Origin: Beijerinckia sp. 28-YEA-48 | GTDB taxonomy: Bacteria > Pseudomonadota > Alphaproteobacteria > Rhizobiales > Beijerinckiaceae | DNA: 64,000 bases | Direction: 5' to 3' | Assembly: GCF_900104955.1 (NCBI RefSeq) | Contig: NZ_FNSI01000001.1 | Location: 5,738,001 to 5,802,000, forward strand | Shown here: one piece after another, positions 60,346-64,000 of the stretch | Numbering within the stretch: position 1 is the stretch's first letter | Layout of the letters: every line of letters begins with the position of its first letter | Position numbers and translations under genes: made by a program | The notes under the pieces: generated by a model | Told to the model about the DNA's origin: nothing | Database searches by the model: none | What the model saw: the letters and a program-made list of their open reading frames with translations, nothing else

Positions 60346-61359
60346 TCAGTGGATGTCCCACCAGAAGAAGCCCTGCGCCGTGCCGGTGCCGGCGGCAGAG
60401 CGATAGCAGGGGACATAGTCGATCTTGTGCATCGAGACCTTCTCGTCTTCGAGGAAGCCGGCGAGCGTGATCCACGATTTCAGTTCCGACGTGCCGGCCT
60501 GAAGCGTCTTGAGCGGGATCGAGGTCAGCCACTCTTTGTCGCGTTCCTGCAAAGCCTTGATGAAACGCTGGTCGAACTCTTCGTCGATGGTGAAGTGGGT
60601 CATGCCGCCGGAGGCGAACACGCCGATCTTCTTGTCGGTCTTGTAGCTGTCCACCGCCTTCTTCACCATTCTGCCGAATTCATAGGCGCGCTTGGCGGAG
60701 GGCTGGTTCGGCGGAAAGAAAGTGTTCTGGTAGATTGGCAGGTTCGGCACCACGTTGTCGCGCATCACCTGGCGATAGATATGACCGAAGGCGTGGCTCA
60801 CCGGCGACGTGCCTTTGCTGCCCTTCGGCAAGGACTTCGAGGCGGTGATGTCGAATTCATGCTCGCTCAAGGTGCGGATGATGTGCTCGCCGAGGTCGGG
60901 CATGCCATCATATTCGACATAGGTCGGCGTGGTGTGGCCGGGTGAGCTTTCCTTGATGCCCGGCGGCATGCGGTTCAGATGCTCTTCCGTATGCGGGAAG
61001 TTAGCGATCTTGGCGCCGTAGTAGATCATGAAGGGCGGGTTCAGCTCGTCGCCATAAATCTCGTGCTGATCGTTGCCGAAAATGATGGCGACGTCGCAGC
61101 CTTTTTCTTCCCACTTATCGGCGAGCTTTTCCATAGCGACATGGCAGCGCTCATGCGCCTTCTTCATGTTGTCCATGGTGGACTTCTCGTCCAGCTTCTC
61201 GTCCTTGCGCAGGTCGACAAGCTGGTCGAAGGAATAGACGCCGTCGCGATAGGGATGCGAGTTCTTTTTATCGGCCGGCAGGCGCAGCACCCATTGCTCG
61301 GCGGTCGTGTGCAATTGCGGGCCGTGGGTGGTGGCCATCGCAAGTTTAATCTTCGCCAT
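60346..61359 (-). CDS. class III extradiol ring-cleavage dioxygenase (LigB-like)
   Basis: A 337-residue LigB-family dioxygenase, which opens catechol-type rings with Fe(II) and O2. Candidate iron ligands are His12 (THGPQL) and His99 (FGNDQHE), with a late acidic residue after GGMTHFTIDEE; His189 (SHAFGH) is the likely acid/base. Related enzymes include protocatechuate 4,5-dioxygenase, gallate and O-methylgallate dioxygenases. It follows the Rieske oxygenase by 27 bases on the same strand. ATG at 61359 after GGAGGGAG. Confidence 0.87.
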   Translation of the reverse strand: MAKIKLAMATTHGPQLHTTAEQWVLRLPADKKNSHPYRDGVYSFDQLVDLRKDEKLDEKSTMDNMKKAHERCHVAMEKLADKWEEKGCDVAIIFGNDQHEIYGDELNPPFMIYYGAKIANFPHTEEHLNRMPPGIKESSPGHTTPTYVEYDGMPDLGEHIIRTLSEHEFDITASKSLPKGSKGTSPVSHAFGHIYRQVMRDNVVPNLPIYQNTFFPPNQPSAKRAYEFGRMVKKAVDSYKTDKKIGVFASGGMTHFTIDEEFDQRFIKALQERDKEWLTSIPLKTLQAGTSELKSWITLAGFLEDEKVSMHKIDYVPCYRSAAGTGTAQGFFWWDIH

Positions 61360-61386
61360 GTGTTCTCTCCCTCCAGTGGTTGCCGG

Positions 61387-62664
61387 TCAGCCCTTGAAGG
61401 GCTGACCGTTTTCGTCGAGGCCGACCGCTGCGCGGAAGGCGTTCATGACTTCCGGCGGCTGGCCATAGTGCCAGAGGAATGATTTCAGCCGGCGCTTCAG
61501 GTAGCCGTTGGACGCCCATTCGGCACGCGGCACGATGTGCTTGAACAGTTCCGGTTCGGCGATCGGCAGCGGTACGCTTTTGGCCTTTTCCGGATCGCGG
61601 ATCGTGCCCTTGGCGTCATTGCCGGCGGCCACCGAATCGAGTTCTTCAAAGAAGCGATTGCGGATCATGGCGATGCCACGGTCGCTGGCGCCGAGGTTTT
61701 CCTTGGTGCGATCCGACAGCACACCCTGGCCGACCCAGGCGATGATGTCCTGGTTGATGATGTGGCTGGAAATCCAGCGGCCATCTTCCTGCTTGATCGG
61801 ACCATGCCAGGCATGAATCTCCGGCAGCGGCCGGTTCAGGCTTTCAAGCGGCAGCTTGGTGTAGAACCAGGAGAGCGAGAGCGTGTTCTCGTCGTCCACT
61901 GGCACGCGCCATTCGAAGTGGCTGCCCAGATAGAAGCCATTCGGCCATAATGCGACGCGGCCGGTCTGCCACATCGGATGGTCCTCGCCCTGGCCGACGC
62001 GCTGACGGCGATAGGTGAAGCCGTAGTCGAATTCGTCGAACGCCACTTTCAGATGTTTGGGCGCATAGGGGCCGGTTTCACCGCGCTGACGCAGGCTCCA
62101 GTTGTCGTGCATCCATTCGAAATGCACGGGATCGCAGGAGTTTTCCTGGCACTGGAACCAGTTGCACGGAATGTCGGCGGTGACGATTTCGATAAAGCCC
62201 TGGTTCCAGGTGAAGGGTTCCCAGATGGGCAGTTCGGGCACCGGCGCCGGACCCATATAGGCGAAGAGCAGGCCGGCCACTTCGCGCACCGGATACGCTT
62301 TGATCTTGCAGCGTTCCTTCATGCGGTTGTTGGGATTGGCGGTGTCGTCGTAGGGCTGTTCCAGCACCTGGCCGGTCTCGCTCATCAGCCAGCCGTGATA
62401 ATTGCAGCGGATGCCCTGCTCTTCGACATAGCCATAGGAAAGGTCGGCGTGCCGGTGCGGACAGTGGCGATCAACCAGGCCGTAGGTGCCCGACTTGTCT
62501 TTATAGAGCGTCAGGTCTTCGCCCAGCAGGCGGATCGCCTTGACCGGCTCTTTGTCGAGGCTGGCCGCCGGCGCAAACGGATGCCAATAGCGGCGCAGGT
62601 AATCCCCCATCTGGGTACCAGGGCCGACCTGGGAAATTTGTTTGTTTTTCGCTTCACTAAGCAT
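61387..62664 (-). CDS. Rieske aromatic-ring oxygenase, large subunit
   Basis: A 425-residue terminal oxygenase. The 2Fe-2S site is C68-x-H70 and C87-x2-H90 (CPHRH ... CNYH), and the mononuclear iron site has D178, H181 and H186 (CDPVHFEWMH). Sequence is of the phthalate dioxygenase/phenoxybenzoate/vanillate demethylase branch. No reductase or ferredoxin partner is in the window. Followed by the LigB-like gene; the GntR regulator lies upstream. Confidence 0.92.
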   Translation of the reverse strand: MLSEAKNKQISQVGPGTQMGDYLRRYWHPFAPAASLDKEPVKAIRLLGEDLTLYKDKSGTYGLVDRHCPHRHADLSYGYVEEQGIRCNYHGWLMSETGQVLEQPYDDTANPNNRMKERCKIKAYPVREVAGLLFAYMGPAPVPELPIWEPFTWNQGFIEIVTADIPCNWFQCQENSCDPVHFEWMHDNWSLRQRGETGPYAPKHLKVAFDEFDYGFTYRRQRVGQGEDHPMWQTGRVALWPNGFYLGSHFEWRVPVDDENTLSLSWFYTKLPLESLNRPLPEIHAWHGPIKQEDGRWISSHIINQDIIAWVGQGVLSDRTKENLGASDRGIAMIRNRFFEELDSVAAGNDAKGTIRDPEKAKSVPLPIAEPELFKHIVPRAEWASNGYLKRRLKSFLWHYGQPPEVMNAFRAAVGLDENGQPFKG

Positions 62665-62726
62665 GGGGCGTTCTCCACAAGTTATTTAGTGTTTTGCAGG
62701 CTTAGGCAGGGATCAACCGATCGCTG

Positions 62727-63497
62727 TCATGGCGACGGTTCGCTTGTTTTGCGCGCTCGGGCAAGAAGGGCTTCGATGACCTGCCGGAAATGTTCGCGAA
62801 TGCCGGCGGCCGCGCTGACTGCATCGCGGGCGCGAACAGCGGCCAGCGTCTTTTTGTGCCGCTCCAGAACATTCTGCGCTCGGGCTGGCGTATTGCTGCG
62901 CAGGATCGCCTTCGACGAGACGTGTCGCAGCGCATGGAATTGCGCCAGCAGGGCGCGATTGTGCGAAGCCTTGATCAACTCCAGATGAAAGTTCAGGCTT
63001 TGACGCGCGAAGCCTTCCTGATCGCCAACGGCTGCGGCGCAGCGTTCGATCTGGGCGTCGAGCGCGGCCAGATCTTCGGCGCTGGCATTCTCGGCGGCGA
63101 GTTCGGCGGCGCGCATCTCGGCGCCCATCTGTGCGTCGAACACTTCTTTCTCCGTGATGCCGGCCAGCATCAACTGCACGGCGAGGGCATCGGCGAATCG
63201 TTCCGGATTGGGCTCGGAGACGCGGACGCCACCGGATTTGCCGACTTTGACGTAGACAATGCCGTTGGCTTCGAGGATGCGCAGCGCATCGCGCAAGGTG
63301 ATGCGGCTGACGCCGAATTCCTGGCTGAGGCTGCTCTCGGTGCCCAGAAAGTCGCCGGGCTTCAACAAGCCGTCGAACAATCGCTGCCTGATTTGACTGA
63401 CGATTTCCGCCGATGCGGTGGAGGCGCGCACCTGCAGCCAGCTCCCCGAGCCGTAGCTTGGCCGATCATCCGACTGAATAGGAAAAGGTACGGTCAT
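62727..63497 (-). CDS. GntR-family regulator with FCD domain
   Basis: A 256-residue FadR-type GntR regulator. Winged helix: IRQRLFDGLLKPGDFLGTESSLSQEFGVSRITLRDALRILEANGIVYVKVGKSGGVRV; C-terminal FCD domain with EMRAAELAAENA, FHLELIKASHNRALL and the late HFRQVIEALL. These sense small acids. It is 62 bases upstream of the Rieske gene on the same strand and probably controls that operon. A dyad lies before it. Confidence 0.9.
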   Translation of the reverse strand: MTVPFPIQSDDRPSYGSGSWLQVRASTASAEIVSQIRQRLFDGLLKPGDFLGTESSLSQEFGVSRITLRDALRILEANGIVYVKVGKSGGVRVSEPNPERFADALAVQLMLAGITEKEVFDAQMGAEMRAAELAAENASAEDLAALDAQIERCAAAVGDQEGFARQSLNFHLELIKASHNRALLAQFHALRHVSSKAILRSNTPARAQNVLERHKKTLAAVRARDAVSAAAGIREHFRQVIEALLARARKTSEPSP

Positions 63498-63973
63498 GGT
63501 TCTACGGGCCTCCTAGTCAGCGTGTCTGCTGGTGCCGGAGTGTACTGTCGAGTGTGACTTCACCTCAACGGACCTCCCTTGCCTGGCCTTGCAAACTAGG
63601 CTAACTAGATAATCATTAGCTCATAACCTAGCCCATTCGGAACAAGCGGGCAAGGTGGACGTGCAAGCTGACTGGTGACGGTGCCTCGGGGAAGGTCACG
63701 CCACCGGCGTTTGGGTTTGCTGTCGAGGGAGGGACGAGATGGCGCATCATCATGTGGGGAAGGGACGGTCATCGTCTCAAACCGATCTTTGCTGGCTCAT
63801 CGTTGTGGGCGATGCGTTGCTGCCACGCGCTGATGCCGTGACGGCAGTCTGCAATTGCTCTAATTTGAGTTCAAGCCTCTCAAAATAAATTCAAGAAACA
63901 AAAGCGGCGCTCTCGTCTGGGACGCCTGCACCGAAGGAAACGACCGCATGATAAGGGACAGGAGCGGCCGCCC
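63498..63973. other. intergenic region before the GntR gene and a rightward gene
   Basis: About 476 bases between divergent genes. It holds the GntR-side dyad (63596-63631) and a 49-codon open frame at 63739-63888 with a GAGGGAGGGACG ribosome site; the frame encodes no known family. The last ~85 bases are AT-rich, fitting a promoter for the gene starting at 63974. Confidence 0.5.
63596..63631. promoter_or_regulatory. nested inverted repeat, probable GntR operator
   Basis: CTAGG (63596-63600) and CCTAG (63627-63631) flank GCTAA (63600-63604) and TTAGC (63616-63620). The region is AT-rich and about 100 bases upstream of the GntR start. Confidence 0.45.
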
Positions 63974-64000
63974 ATGCTCAGATTTTTAGTAAAGCGACTG
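63974..64000 (+). CDS. probable ABC transporter permease, only the start is present
   Basis: The window ends nine codons into a gene that begins MLRFLVKRL, the usual start of DppB/OppB-type permeases. AGGAG lies nine bases before the ATG. The rest is outside the window, so the call rests on this short stretch and position. It could import the pathway substrate or peptides. Confidence 0.45.

Noticed and set aside
1-64000. tRNA, rRNA, CRISPR arrays, insertion sequences, phage genes
   Set aside because: Looked for tRNA T-arm patterns, regular direct repeats, transposase or integrase motifs and terminal inverted repeats and found none that hold up.

Overview
The window reads as chromosomal DNA of an alphaproteobacterium, most likely of the order Hyphomicrobiales (Rhizobiales). 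This rests on gene content: a DUF1036 exported protein before pyruvate kinase, a DUF1192 gene before rcdA (regulator of CtrA degradation) next to rpmE, the 41-residue form of ribosomal protein bL36, an FMN-riboswitch-controlled ribH2-type lumazine synthase, and a tolQRAB operon. The DNA is GC-rich with short intergenic gaps and many GTG or TTG starts. I saw no rRNA, tRNA, CRISPR array, insertion sequence or prophage gene.

Layout. 0-5.7 kb: a clipped carboxymuconolactone decarboxylase-family gene, a luciferase-type monooxygenase, an N-formylglutamate amidohydrolase, DUF1036-pyk, and an AhpD-like/Rrf2 pair behind a palindromic operator. 5.8-13.5 kb: an ABC-F ATPase, a GlcG-like protein, an exported amine-oxidation operon (Tat flavin amine oxidase, cytochrome c, secreted RidA), a hydrolase, a TPR protein and rpmJ. 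13.6-18.1 kb: a LysR regulator that runs in frame into an ABC substrate-binding protein, divergent from an FAD monooxygenase followed by a cofactor-free dioxygenase of the HOD/QDO/AqdC type. 18.2-24.1 kb: MFS transporter, hydratase, cupin, MSAD-like tautomerase, LysR, VOC and GST genes. 24.2-31.3 kb: M3 peptidase, two membrane proteins, a Bug binding protein, a quinone oxidoreductase and a type-B carboxylesterase. 31.4-36.5 kb: a core block (DUF1192, rcdA, rpmE, ABC exporter, L,D-transpeptidase). 36.5-42.6 kb: Bug protein, CocE-like hydrolase and TetR with clear operators, then VOC, acyl-CoA synthetase and MgtC. 42.9-48.3 kb: a Ca2+/H+ antiporter and a two-sided cluster of HpaB-like oxygenase, CMD protein and 3-hydroxyanthranilate dioxygenase divergent from AraC and a flavin reductase. 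48.3-55.5 kb: modBA divergent from modC, ribH2 with its riboswitch, tolQRAB without an adjacent pal. 55.7-64 kb: hydrolase, a lone molybdenum hydroxylase large subunit, and an aromatic-acid cluster (Pht5-like decarboxylase, LigB-type ring-cleavage dioxygenase, Rieske oxygenase, GntR regulator, and the start of a probable ABC permease).

Together the accessory genes suggest a soil or rhizosphere organism living on aromatic and N-heterocyclic acids. Three candidate systems stand out. The monooxygenase plus HOD-like dioxygenase pair at 16.1-18.1 kb could cleave quinolones or related N-heteroaromatics. The anthranilate-to-3-hydroxyanthranilate module at 44-48.3 kb has all the parts for hydroxylation followed by ring opening. 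The exported amine dehydrogenase/cytochrome/RidA operon at 8.2-10.8 kb could oxidise an amine in the periplasm and hydrolyse the resulting imine. Substrates are inferred from families and context, not shown by the sequence.
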